Assembly: GCA_012728155.1 (NCBI GenBank)
Contig: JAAYFR010000018.1
Span: forward strand, 1 to 14,846
DNA length: 14,846 nt
Direction of reading: 5' to 3'
Source of the DNA: Bacteroidales bacterium
Lineage (GTDB): Bacteria > Bacteroidota > Bacteroidia > Bacteroidales > Dysgonomonadaceae
The position numbers and the translations under genes are program-made. The notes under the pieces were generated by a model. The model saw nothing but the letters and a program-made list of their open reading frames with translations, made no database searches and had not been told where the DNA came from. Positions 6,528 through 14,005 of the stretch are shown one piece after another; positions within the stretch are counted from its first letter, which is position 1, and the number at the start of each line of letters is the position of its first letter.

Positions 6528-8303
6528 TTAATTCAGCAATTGTTTGGCGGCATTCAACTTATCCTTCCAATCGGTGGAAGGTTCCAGTGTATTGAAATAT
6601 TCGATTGCCTCTTCCAGTTGGTTCAGTTTTTCCAATGACTCAGGTGTATTTTCTTCAGCATATTTTTTACGCAACACCCGTATCTTTTCCACATCCTGAA
6701 TTCCCTCTATCAGGCGTTCGAAGCGGATAGAACTCCGCGCATCGGGATAAACCATATAGGTATCGCCTGCCGGCCATGTCCTGAAGCGGGAATCGGCCAA
6801 TGGGTTCTCAACCCATGAATTATACGCCCAACGGAGAAAGCCATCGAAATCGGCAGCGGCAGCATACCATGCAGCATAGACCGATTCTGCCGGAGCGGAG
6901 AAAGTAAACATGTTGGGAAACTTATCGCCACAACACACATAATAGGTGGTGATCAACCCTTTGGCCCTACGCGCAGCAATCTCTTCCTTGGCCACCTTGT
7001 TACCGGCTCCCACACAAATATCCTTTATCCATGGATAATCCCTATAGCTCTTGTGATTGTCTGCCAATGAAACGCCCAGTTCGGGGGCCACACTCTCCAA
7101 CACTTTCAATGCGGCCTGCATATCTGCCGGTGCCCGTTCGTCCATGGCTATATTGGTCTTTTCCAGCCATCCTTTCTCACGAAGATGCAGGGTAAAGTCT
7201 TTCAGGAATGTACTCCATAATTCCACGTATTCTTTCGATTGGGCTTTCAACTCCACGGTAACCAATTCTTCTTTTTCCATATCATTATAATGCAGTTGGT
7301 TGTTCCAGGTAAGCAACGAGTAACAGTTGATCATTTTGTCTATTCCCAGATCCATCATATACTGTACCCACTTATCGAAGATGGTATAGTCGAAAGTCCA
7401 ACTCCGGTCTTTGTTTTTCGTCCAGACAATCATATCGGCGTATGCGTCATAGCATTGATTATTCCAGGGGTCTTTATTGAGGGTGGCGGTAATCACTTTT
7501 TGTCCTGCATCGGCCAGCATTTTCATTAACGGTCTCATTTTTTCGAAATGGGCATCACTCCATAGTTCGAGGTTATGCACCCTTGCCACCGCCGAAGGAT
7601 GTTGCCACAAGTCGAGGTGATACAACCACTCCGACGGTTCTGGAAGCAGTTGATCCACCACATTCAATGTTACTTCAAAATTCTCTACGGATCGACCTTC
7701 GGCATATAGTTTCAATTTCCCTTTATAATTTCCGGTATCGGCATCGGAAGGGATACTGAAGGTAAGCCAGACCGGCCTTACGGTTTTTGCTTCCATATCA
7801 AAGCATTCCACGTTGTCCAATATATCGGCAGCCAATGATGCCGGAAAGTTTTCCGGCTTGCGGTGTCCGCAACCGGGACCGAACTCGTCGGTCATCACAT
7901 AACGGACAAATCTTGACTGGGCAATAGATGCAGGAAGGGAGCTTTTCCCCGACTCAAAACCGGCGAATTCCAGTTCTACCTGATTGACATCGGCGGCAGA
8001 CCATAGCAGTAGCTGAGCCGATACTTTCTCTCCTTTCCATCCGGTCACGGCCACGGTCTTCTGAAGAGGCACTTCGGGCGCTACCGATTTCGGCATCTTG
8101 TCATCAATCGTGACAAATGTAGCTTGGAGACCTGTCGGTACATTCGACCAGTCGGACAATGTATCGTTAGTCGGATCCCGCATTTCCTCAAAAGTGAGGC
8201 ACTCTTTTTTCTCTCGCTTGCTTTCGCATGACGCAAGGGTTAGCACCGGCAACCCTATCAGTACGCATGCAAATAATCGTAAAATAGTAGGTAAAAAACT
8301 CAT
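6528..8303 (-). CDS. GH123-like (DUF4091-type) glycoside hydrolase lipoprotein
   Basis: A 591-residue exported protein with lipobox LASC (Cys26). The N-terminal part (about 55-220) is a beta-sandwich of the kind found before GH123 catalytic domains. The catalytic part (about 225-550) looks like a TIM barrel and includes NIAMDERAP, giving an Asp388-Glu389 pair. GH123 beta-N-acetylgalactosaminidases use an adjacent Asp-Glu pair for substrate-assisted catalysis, so this pair is the likely active site. The GDTYMVYPD and RFERLIEGIQDVEKI segments near 513-541 are typical of the family, and residues about 545-591 are a helical tail. Predicted role: hydrolysis of glycans with a 2-acetamido sugar such as GalNAc. 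It converges on the ecotin gene across a shared terminator and diverges from the threonine operon. Many DUF4091 relatives have no tested substrate, so the specificity is inference. Confidence 0.8.
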   Translation of the reverse strand: MSFLPTILRLFACVLIGLPVLTLASCESKREKKECLTFEEMRDPTNDTLSDWSNVPTGLQATFVTIDDKMPKSVAPEVPLQKTVAVTGWKGEKVSAQLLLWSAADVNQVELEFAGFESGKSSLPASIAQSRFVRYVMTDEFGPGCGHRKPENFPASLAADILDNVECFDMEAKTVRPVWLTFSIPSDADTGNYKGKLKLYAEGRSVENFEVTLNVVDQLLPEPSEWLYHLDLWQHPSAVARVHNLELWSDAHFEKMRPLMKMLADAGQKVITATLNKDPWNNQCYDAYADMIVWTKNKDRSWTFDYTIFDKWVQYMMDLGIDKMINCYSLLTWNNQLHYNDMEKEELVTVELKAQSKEYVELWSTFLKDFTLHLREKGWLEKTNIAMDERAPADMQAALKVLESVAPELGVSLADNHKSYRDYPWIKDICVGAGNKVAKEEIAARRAKGLITTYYVCCGDKFPNMFTFSAPAESVYAAWYAAAADFDGFLRWAYNSWVENPLADSRFRTWPAGDTYMVYPDARSSIRFERLIEGIQDVEKIRVLRKKYAEENTPESLEKLNQLEEAIEYFNTLEPSTDWKDKLNAAKQLLN

Positions 8304-8417
8304 AGACGATAAGATAATAGATTTGTTATATACTTTAATTTTTAAGCCTTTTCGTTTTTATTGTGATTTTCTTGCTGGTAGCTGCACACATCATACCACA
8401 TCAAGAATAACAAATGA

Positions 8418-8425
8418 CAAATATA
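8418..8425 (-). promoter_or_regulatory. Possible -7 promoter element for the GH123-like gene
   Basis: Read on the minus strand this is TATATTTG, a full match to the Bacteroidota TAnnTTTG -7 element, 115 bases upstream of the GH123-like start codon. The nearest TTTG upstream on that strand is 16 bases away, shorter than the usual 19-21, so the -33 part is weak. Confidence 0.3.
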
Positions 8426-8479
8426 AGCATTATTTACGTAGCAAAATATTAAAGACAATTGCTATATTCTGTATTTTTA

Positions 8480-8510
8480 TTGCATTTTATCCATTAATCC
8501 GCTATCTTTG
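8480..8510 (+). promoter_or_regulatory. Threonine operon promoter (Bacteroidota -33/-7 type)
   Basis: TTG at 8480-8482 and TATCTTTG at 8503-8510 are separated by 20 bases. This fits the Bacteroidota primary-sigma consensus TTG...TAnnTTTG with its usual 19-21 base spacing. Transcription would start near 8516-8518, just before the leader peptide ORF. The element is followed in order by the leader ORF, the attenuator hairpins and thrA. Confidence 0.75.
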
Positions 8511-8531
8511 CAACAAATTTAAATGTTAGCA

Positions 8532-8591
8532 ATGCAGAGATTGTATTCAACATACTTCCACACTACCACTACAATGACCATGACCCCTTAG
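8532..8591 (+). CDS. Threonine-rich leader peptide of the thr operon
   Basis: A 19-codon ORF encoding MQRLYSTYFHTTTTMTMTP. It has seven Thr codons, four of them consecutive at 8562-8573, with two internal Met codons between later Thr codons. An in-frame ATG at 8523 would add three residues, but it lies only about six bases from the predicted transcript start. The ORF starts about 15-20 bases after the predicted start site and its stop codon lies within the first attenuator hairpin. Position and composition match the E. coli thrL principle: ribosomes short of threonyl-tRNA stall here and alter RNA folding downstream. The Met codons may add methionine sensing, which would suit a pathway whose homoserine also feeds methionine, though that is speculative. 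The peptide itself probably has no separate function. Confidence 0.78.
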   Translation: MQRLYSTYFHTTTTMTMTP

Positions 8592-8640
8592 GGGGTTATG
8601 TAAATTCTTCATGCCCGGACTCGTCCGTTTTTTTGACGAG
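8579..8640 (+). promoter_or_regulatory. Transcription attenuator of the thr operon (competing hairpins)
   Basis: Segment 1 (8579-8587, CATGACCCC) pairs with segment 2 (8592-8600, GGGGTTATG) in a 9-bp stem with one G-U pair and a four-base loop; it covers the end of the leader ORF. Segment 2 can instead pair imperfectly with segment 3 (CATGCCC, 8610-8616). Segment 3 runs into CGGAC (8616-8620), which pairs with GTCCG (8623-8627) followed by seven Ts (8628-8634), a short terminator. A further pairing, CTCGTC (8620-8625) with GACGAG (8635-8640), would loop out the T run and exclude the terminator. This is the layout of a classical attenuator: a ribosome stalled on the Thr codons masks segment 1 and favours 2:3, while one reaching the stop masks 1 and 2 and favours termination. 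The terminator stem is short, so the exact switch is uncertain. Confidence 0.6.
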
Positions 8641-8711
8641 ATACAACATTTGACAACCGAATGGCAGTCAATTTTCAAGTTTCGTATATCCATTTAAAAA
8701 ATAAAGGACTA

Positions 8712-8744
8712 TTTGATTAGCTAATCCATTGATGTGTCGATTTG
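8712..8744 (+). promoter_or_regulatory. thrA: Possible secondary promoter downstream of the thr attenuator
   Basis: TTTG at 8712-8715 and TCGATTTG at 8737-8744 are 21 bases apart, an acceptable Bacteroidota spacing; the -7 element has C in place of the conserved A. It lies after the attenuator and 72 bases before thrA, so transcripts starting here would escape attenuation and give a basal level of the operon. Confidence 0.35.
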
Positions 8745-8815
8745 CTGATTATAGCTTATCAAATTCAGTGCTAAAAAATGTTTCATATAATCTCAGGATT
8801 AAAAATATAATCGTT

Positions 8816-11260
8816 ATGAAGGTAATGAAATTCGGGGGAACATCCGTAGGGGATCCCGATAGTCTACAACGAGTTAAAAAGATCATAGAAAAAGAGAGCG
8901 GACCCGTCATTGTGATAGTTTCGGCGTTAGGGGGTGTGACAGACCGTCTTTTACTCACTGCTGATTTTGCAATGAACGGCAATCCGGGGTATAAACCACT
9001 GCTCGAGGAAATAATTCTGCGTCATGAGGATTTAATCGAAAAGGCGATCTCCTCCCCGCATGACGTTGAGGAACTAAAGCAAAAGACAGGCCAGCTGTTC
9101 GAAGAGTTGCGCAATATTTTACAAGGGGTATTCCTCATCGGCGATCTCTCGCAGAAGACCTCCGACAAGATCGTCAGTTACGGTGAACGCCTCGCTTCAC
9201 TGATTATCAGCAAGGCGATTGATATGGCGCAGCTGTATGATGCTACCAAGTTCATCAAGACCGACAAACAATTCCACAATCATATTCCCGATCTGGCACG
9301 ATCCAATGAATTGATCCGCAAAACATTTTCCGAGATGCCACCCCCTCGTGTGGCGATTGTACCCGGATTTATTTCATCGAGCAACACCAACAACGACATT
9401 ACGAATCTGGGACGGGGAGGTTCCGACTACACCGCCGCCATCATCGCGGCAGCAATGGATGCTTCCCTATTGGAGATATGGACCGATGTGGACGGATTTA
9501 TGACTGCCGACCCCAAGATCATCAATTCAGCCTATGTCATCGAAGAGTTGTCGTTTACCGAAGCGATAGAGCTGTCTAATTTCGGCGCAAAGGTGATCTA
9601 TCCTCCTACCATCTTCCCGGTTTACCACAAAAATATCCCCATCCGCGTCAAGAACACGTTCCATCCCGAAGCGGAAGGCACCTTGATCAAAAGTATCCAG
9701 CCCACCCGGAATGGAAAAATTATAAAAGGTATCTCATCGATCAACGATACCGCGCTAATCACTATCCAGGGATTGGGCATGGTGGGGGTGATCGGCGTAA
9801 ACAAACGTATCTTCTCTGCATTGGCAGATAACGGTATCAGTGTTTTTATCGTTTCACAGGCATCGTCGGAGAACAGCTCATCGATCGGCGTACGCTCACA
9901 AGATGCGCTCCTTTCACAACAGGTGCTCAGAAAAGAATTTGCAGATGAGATAAGGATGGGAAGCATCAACGATATCTTGGTGGAATATGATCTGGCTACC
10001 ATTGCCATCGTGGGGCAGAATATGAAGCACGTACCCGGTATTGCGGGGAAATTTTTTGGCGCCTTGGGACGGAACGGCATCAGTATCGTGGCATTGGCAC
10101 AGGGTGGTGGAGAGACCAATATCTCCTGCGTGATCGCCAAATCCGACCTGAAAAAGTCGCTCAACGTGATCCACGACTCCTTCTTCCTGTCGCCCTACCA
10201 AGAATTGAACCTGTTTATCGTCGGTACCGGCACCGTGGGTGGTAATCTGCTCAAACAGATCAAGCAGCAACAAAGCACTCTCAAGGAAAAAAATAAGTTA
10301 AGAATCAATATCGTAGGTATAGCCAACGGACGTAAAGCATTGTTCACCCGCGAGGGTATTCCCTTAGAGGGATATTTCGACAACCTGATGACAAATGGCG
10401 TGCAGAGTTCGCCGGAGCGAATCCGTGATGAGGTCATCAAAATGAATATTTTCAACTCCGTTTTTGTCGATTGCACAGCAAGTGCGGATATCGCCAAGTT
10501 ATATGGCGAGCTGATGGCAAAAAATATTTCGGTGGTCACCGCCAACAAGATTGCCGCTTCGTCCGACTATGAGAGTTATCGTCATCTGAAAGAGACCGCC
10601 CGTAAGGCGGGTGTGAAATTCCTATACGAAACGAATGTAGGAGCGGGACTCCCCATTATCAACACAATGAACTCCCTGACCAACTCAGGCGACAAGATCG
10701 TGAAATTGGAAGCCGTGCTTTCCGGTACGTTGAACTTTATTTTCAATACACTGAGTGCAGATGTTCCATTCAGCAAAGCGATACAAATGGCAGTGGAGGC
10801 ACAGTTTGCCGAGCCTGATCCACGTATAGACCTGAGCGGGTTGGATGTAACACGAAAATTGGTCATCCTCTCCCGCGAAGCAGGTGCCCACGTAAATCAG
10901 TCGGACGTGAAGAAAAACCTCTTTGTGCCCCAGAAATATTTTGATGGCGCATTGGATGAGTTTTGGAAGAGTATCCCCGAAATGGATGCTTCGTTTGAAC
11001 TCCGTCGTCAAGAGCTGGAAAAAGAGGGAAAACGACTCCGGTTCGTCGCATCATACGACAATGGCAACTGTGAAGTAGGCCTGAGGGAAGTAGTACAGGG
11101 ACATCCCTTCTATGACCTGGAAGGAAGTAACAATATCATCATGATCACTACCGAGCGGTACAACGAGTATCCGATGGTGATCAAAGGGTATGGCGCCGGT
11201 GCCGGCGTGACTGCTGCCGGCGTATTTTCGGATATCATCTCAATTGCAAATATTCGATAG
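8816..11260 (+). CDS. thrA: Bifunctional aspartate kinase / homoserine dehydrogenase
   Basis: Catalyses two steps of the aspartate pathway: phosphorylation of aspartate and NAD(P)H-dependent reduction of aspartate semialdehyde to homoserine. The ATG at 8816 gives MKVMKFGGTSVGD, the standard aspartokinase start, and an 814-residue protein close to E. coli ThrA (820); an in-frame ATG at 8729 adds 29 residues with no counterpart. The kinase domain spans about 1-285, with GRGGSDYTA and EIWTDVDGF visible near residues 201-220. Regulatory ACT-type segments follow (about 310-455), typically the site of threonine feedback. The dehydrogenase starts with the nucleotide-binding FIVGTGTVGGN near residue 466 and has the catalytic-domain blocks TANKIAAS, LSGTLNFIFN and DLSGLDVTRKL (near 670). 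It is the first gene of the threonine operon, downstream of a Thr-rich leader. Aspartate-semialdehyde dehydrogenase, the intermediate step, is not in the window. Confidence 0.96.
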   Translation: MKVMKFGGTSVGDPDSLQRVKKIIEKESGPVIVIVSALGGVTDRLLLTADFAMNGNPGYKPLLEEIILRHEDLIEKAISSPHDVEELKQKTGQLFEELRNILQGVFLIGDLSQKTSDKIVSYGERLASLIISKAIDMAQLYDATKFIKTDKQFHNHIPDLARSNELIRKTFSEMPPPRVAIVPGFISSSNTNNDITNLGRGGSDYTAAIIAAAMDASLLEIWTDVDGFMTADPKIINSAYVIEELSFTEAIELSNFGAKVIYPPTIFPVYHKNIPIRVKNTFHPEAEGTLIKSIQPTRNGKIIKGISSINDTALITIQGLGMVGVIGVNKRIFSALADNGISVFIVSQASSENSSSIGVRSQDALLSQQVLRKEFADEIRMGSINDILVEYDLATIAIVGQNMKHVPGIAGKFFGALGRNGISIVALAQGGGETNISCVIAKSDLKKSLNVIHDSFFLSPYQELNLFIVGTGTVGGNLLKQIKQQQSTLKEKNKLRINIVGIANGRKALFTREGIPLEGYFDNLMTNGVQSSPERIRDEVIKMNIFNSVFVDCTASADIAKLYGELMAKNISVVTANKIAASSDYESYRHLKETARKAGVKFLYETNVGAGLPIINTMNSLTNSGDKIVKLEAVLSGTLNFIFNTLSADVPFSKAIQMAVEAQFAEPDPRIDLSGLDVTRKLVILSREAGAHVNQSDVKKNLFVPQKYFDGALDEFWKSIPEMDASFELRRQELEKEGKRLRFVASYDNGNCEVGLREVVQGHPFYDLEGSNNIIMITTERYNEYPMVIKGYGAGAGVTAAGVFSDIISIANIR

Positions 11261-11265
11261 ATATT

Positions 11266-11301
11266 TGGCTGTGCCGTGATCCAACATGCCGAGCACAGCC
11301 A
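11266..11301. repeat. Inverted repeat in the gap after thrA
   Basis: TGGCTGTGC (11266-11274) and GCACAGCCA (11293-11301) form a perfect 9-bp stem with an 18-base loop, beginning five bases after the thrA stop. No T run follows on the plus strand, so it is not a standard terminator. It may stabilise the thrA message or partly attenuate transcription into the next two genes. Confidence 0.55.
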
Positions 11302-11352
11302 CTAAATGTACAATATAAGTCTGAATTAACAATCGAATAAATACTGCATAAA

Positions 11353-12561
11353 ATGAAATATATCATTATTCTTGGCGACGGCATGGCCGACGAACCCATT
11401 GCCTCATTGGGAAACAAGACAGCCCTACAGGCTGCCGCCACTCCCTACATGGATTTACTGGCACGAAAGGGTAGAAACGGGTTGTTGCATACCGTTCCCG
11501 AAGGGTTTGCACCGGGGAGTGAAATTGCCAACCTCTCGGTGATGGGGTACGACCTGCCTGCCGTGTACGAAGGGCGTGGCGTACTGGAAGCAGCCAGCAT
11601 GGGTGTAGAAATCCTGCCGGGAGAGATGGGAATGCGTTGCAATCTGGTCTCTCTCAACGGCGAGCTGATAATAAATCATTCGGCAGGACATATCTCCACC
11701 CCCGAAGCTGCGGAATTGATCCGGTTCCTTGACCACAAACTGGGAAATGAGCTGTTCAGTTTCTATCCCGGGGTTTCTTATCGCCATCTGTTAAAAATGA
11801 AAGGGGGAGACAAGCGGATCCACTGCACTCCTCCCCATGATATCCCGGAACAACCGTTCCGCCCACACCTGATCCAACCCGAAAATGAGGAGGCACGGTC
11901 AACCGCAGATGCTTTGAACAGGCTGATCTTTGCTTCCCAGGAGATACTGGCGGATCACCCTGTCAACAGAAAAAGGATAGCGGAAGGGAAGGCTCCGGCC
12001 AACAGCATCTGGCCCTGGTCACCCGGATTCCGTCCTCAAATGAGACCGCTCAATGAAATGTTCCCGATAAAAAGTGGCGCAGTGATCTCTGCCGTCGACC
12101 TGATCAGGGGAATTGGAGTCTATGCGGGATTGGAAGTGATCATGGTGGAAGGAGCCACGGGCCTCTACAACACCAACTACGAAGGAAAAGCGGAGGCGGC
12201 CCTGAAAGCGCTAAAGGAAAAAGAGTTCGTCTATCTCCATATCGAGGCCAGCGACGAAGCGGGACATGAGGGAGACGCACCGCTGAAGGTGAAAACCATT
12301 GAGTACCTGGACGCTCGGGTTGTAAAGACCATCTATGAGGAGACCTTACATTGGGATGAACCGGTCACTATCGCCATCCTGCCCGATCATCCCACACCCT
12401 GTGCCATACGGACGCATACACGGGAGCCTATTCCATTACTGATCTATCACCGGGATATGGAGCCCGACAGTGTAGAGTTATACGATGAATTCTCCGCAAA
12501 AGAGGGGAGTTACGGATTGCTCCATGGCGACCAGTTTATGAAAGCGCTCTTTGGAGTGTGA
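11353..12561 (+). CDS. Proposed homoserine kinase with an ApgM-type phosphoglycerate mutase fold
   Basis: A 402-residue member of the alkaline phosphatase superfamily, related to archaeal-type cofactor-independent phosphoglycerate mutase. Metal-site residues are visible: Asp9 (ILGDGMAD), the usual nucleophile Ser62 (ANLSVMGYD), Asp301 and His305 (EASDEAGHEGD), Asp345-His346 (LPDHPTP) and His355. Lying between thrA and thrC, it occupies the place of homoserine kinase, and a subfamily of such proteins (TIGR02535) has been named proposed homoserine kinase for that reason. No GHMP-type thrB lies in the window. The inferred job is making O-phosphohomoserine for the next gene product. The alternative is a true phosphoglycerate mutase that happens to be in the operon; the context argues against it. 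The start is 92 bases after thrA. Confidence 0.83.
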   Translation: MKYIIILGDGMADEPIASLGNKTALQAAATPYMDLLARKGRNGLLHTVPEGFAPGSEIANLSVMGYDLPAVYEGRGVLEAASMGVEILPGEMGMRCNLVSLNGELIINHSAGHISTPEAAELIRFLDHKLGNELFSFYPGVSYRHLLKMKGGDKRIHCTPPHDIPEQPFRPHLIQPENEEARSTADALNRLIFASQEILADHPVNRKRIAEGKAPANSIWPWSPGFRPQMRPLNEMFPIKSGAVISAVDLIRGIGVYAGLEVIMVEGATGLYNTNYEGKAEAALKALKEKEFVYLHIEASDEAGHEGDAPLKVKTIEYLDARVVKTIYEETLHWDEPVTIAILPDHPTPCAIRTHTREPIPLLIYHRDMEPDSVELYDEFSAKEGSYGLLHGDQFMKALFGV

Positions 12562-12661
12562 GAAGTCAAGACAGCATAAAAATGATTTCGCCCAAGTTCA
12601 TGAATTACGAAGTAATCAACGTAGTCAATATTGCGAGTTGCCTCCAGTTCTTTGTCATACA
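12562..12661 (-). pseudogene. Possible relic of a YgjP-type (DUF45) metallopeptidase gene
   Basis: The 125-base gap between the mutase-like gene and thrC, read on the minus strand, encodes DYFVIHELGRNHFYAVL. YgjP/DUF45 zinc metallopeptidases end with a block of the type DYVxxHELxHLxxxNHSxxFY. The match to this pattern (DY, VIHEL, NH, FY) suggests a decayed copy in which the residues between HEL and NH have been shortened and the second zinc-binding His lost. No start, upstream WGSC-type motif or full domain remains. This is recall-based and could be chance. Confidence 0.25.
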
Positions 12662-12686
12662 CCAACAAAAAAAATGAAATAATCGT

Positions 12687-13988
12687 ATGCAATACTACAG
12701 TACAAATAAAAAAGCCTGCGACGTTTCGCTGCAAGAAGCGGTAGTAAAAGGGTTGGCTCCCGACAGAGGGCTCTATATGCCCGAAAGGATTGCACAACTT
12801 CCTACACACTTTTTCGAACAGATAGGAGATTCATCGCTCCAGGATATCTCCAAAACGGTCGCAGAGGCCTTTTTCGGTGAGGATATTCCGAAAGATGAAC
12901 TGGATGCTATCGTGAACGGCACATTGAGTTTTGAGATACCACTCAAAAAGGTGGAAGAGGATATCTATGTGCTGGAACTATTTCATGGTCCCACCTTCGC
13001 ATTTAAAGATGTGGGTGCCCGTTTTATGGCGCGAATGCTTTCCCACTTTGTGATGGAGCGACAACAAACGGTAAATGTGCTGGTGGCCACTTCGGGCGAT
13101 ACCGGTAGCGCGGTGGCCAACGGATTCTTGGGTGTGGAGGGAATTCGGGTTTTCGTGTTGTATCCTTCAGGAAAAGTAAGCGATATACAGGAAGCCCAAT
13201 TTAACACCCTGGGACAAAATATTGTGGCATTGGAAGTGGATGGCACCTTCGACGATTGTCAGGCCCTGGTGAAATCGGCATTTATGGACGATGAGCTGAA
13301 CAACCGGATCAAGCTCACCTCTGCCAATTCCATCAATGTGGCCCGGTTCCTTCCGCAATCCTTCTATTACTTCTGGGCCTATGCACAATTAATTGGCCGG
13401 GGAGAATTCGCAAAGAGGGTAGTCTCCGTGCCAAGCGGGAATCTGGGGAATCTCACCGCAGGACTTTTCGCCAAACGGATGGGGCTGCCGATAGATAGGT
13501 TTATCGCCGCCAACAACCGGAATGATGTCTTCCGGGAATACCTCCAAACCGGGCAATATAGGCCGAGAGCATCGGTACAGACCATCGCCAACGCCATGGA
13601 TGTGGGAGCTCCCAGTAATTTCGACCGTATCCTCGACCTATACAGCCATTCTCACAAAGCCATCACCCACGATGTTTCATCTTACCGGTACAGCGACGAG
13701 GAGATCAAAGCAGCCATCAAGAATGTTTATCGGGAGTCGGGATATCTGCTCGATCCACATGGAGCATCTGCCTACCTGGCACTGAAAGAGGGGAAAAAAC
13801 CAGATGAAACGGGTATTTTTCTGGCTACCGCTCATCCGGCTAAATTCAAAGAGAGCGTCGAAGCATGCGTCGGTATCCCGATAGAGATACCGGATGGTCT
13901 GGCCGCTTTCATGCAACACAAAAAGCAATCGATAGCCCTACCCAATGATTTCAATCTGTTTAAAAAGGAGCTAATTGGCCGCTCTTAA
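12687..13988 (+). CDS. thrC: Threonine synthase
   Basis: PLP-dependent enzyme that converts O-phosphohomoserine to threonine and phosphate, the last step of the pathway. The 433-residue protein has the family N-terminus (MQYYSTNKKACDVSLQEAV, then APDRGLYMPE), the cofactor lysine Lys107 in FHGPTFAFKDVGARF, the ATSGDTGSAVANGF block (about 133-146) and the phosphate-binding PSGNLGN segment (about 249-255). Length fits the form found in gram-negative bacteria. The ATG at 12687 directly yields the conserved start; an A-rich stretch precedes it, as is common in Bacteroidota. It is the last gene of the thrA operon, 125 bases after the proposed homoserine kinase, and no clear terminator follows before lptD. 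Confidence 0.96.
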   Translation: MQYYSTNKKACDVSLQEAVVKGLAPDRGLYMPERIAQLPTHFFEQIGDSSLQDISKTVAEAFFGEDIPKDELDAIVNGTLSFEIPLKKVEEDIYVLELFHGPTFAFKDVGARFMARMLSHFVMERQQTVNVLVATSGDTGSAVANGFLGVEGIRVFVLYPSGKVSDIQEAQFNTLGQNIVALEVDGTFDDCQALVKSAFMDDELNNRIKLTSANSINVARFLPQSFYYFWAYAQLIGRGEFAKRVVSVPSGNLGNLTAGLFAKRMGLPIDRFIAANNRNDVFREYLQTGQYRPRASVQTIANAMDVGAPSNFDRILDLYSHSHKAITHDVSSYRYSDEEIKAAIKNVYRESGYLLDPHGASAYLALKEGKKPDETGIFLATAHPAKFKESVEACVGIPIEIPDGLAAFMQHKKQSIALPNDFNLFKKELIGRS

Positions 13989-14005
13989 GTTTCTTTTTAC
14001 TATTT

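Noticed and set aside
8098..8529. A 143-codon plus-strand ORF
   Set aside because: It is antisense to the start of the GH123-like gene and then runs through the AT-rich thr promoter; its translation resembles no family and is low-complexity at the end.
8579..8600. The CATGACCCC/GGGGTTATG hairpin as a stand-alone terminator
   Set aside because: No T run follows it; it makes better sense as the first hairpin of the attenuator.
9622..10164. A 180-codon minus-strand ORF
   Set aside because: It is a shadow of thrA; its translation shows no domain, while the thrA frame is a full-length known enzyme.
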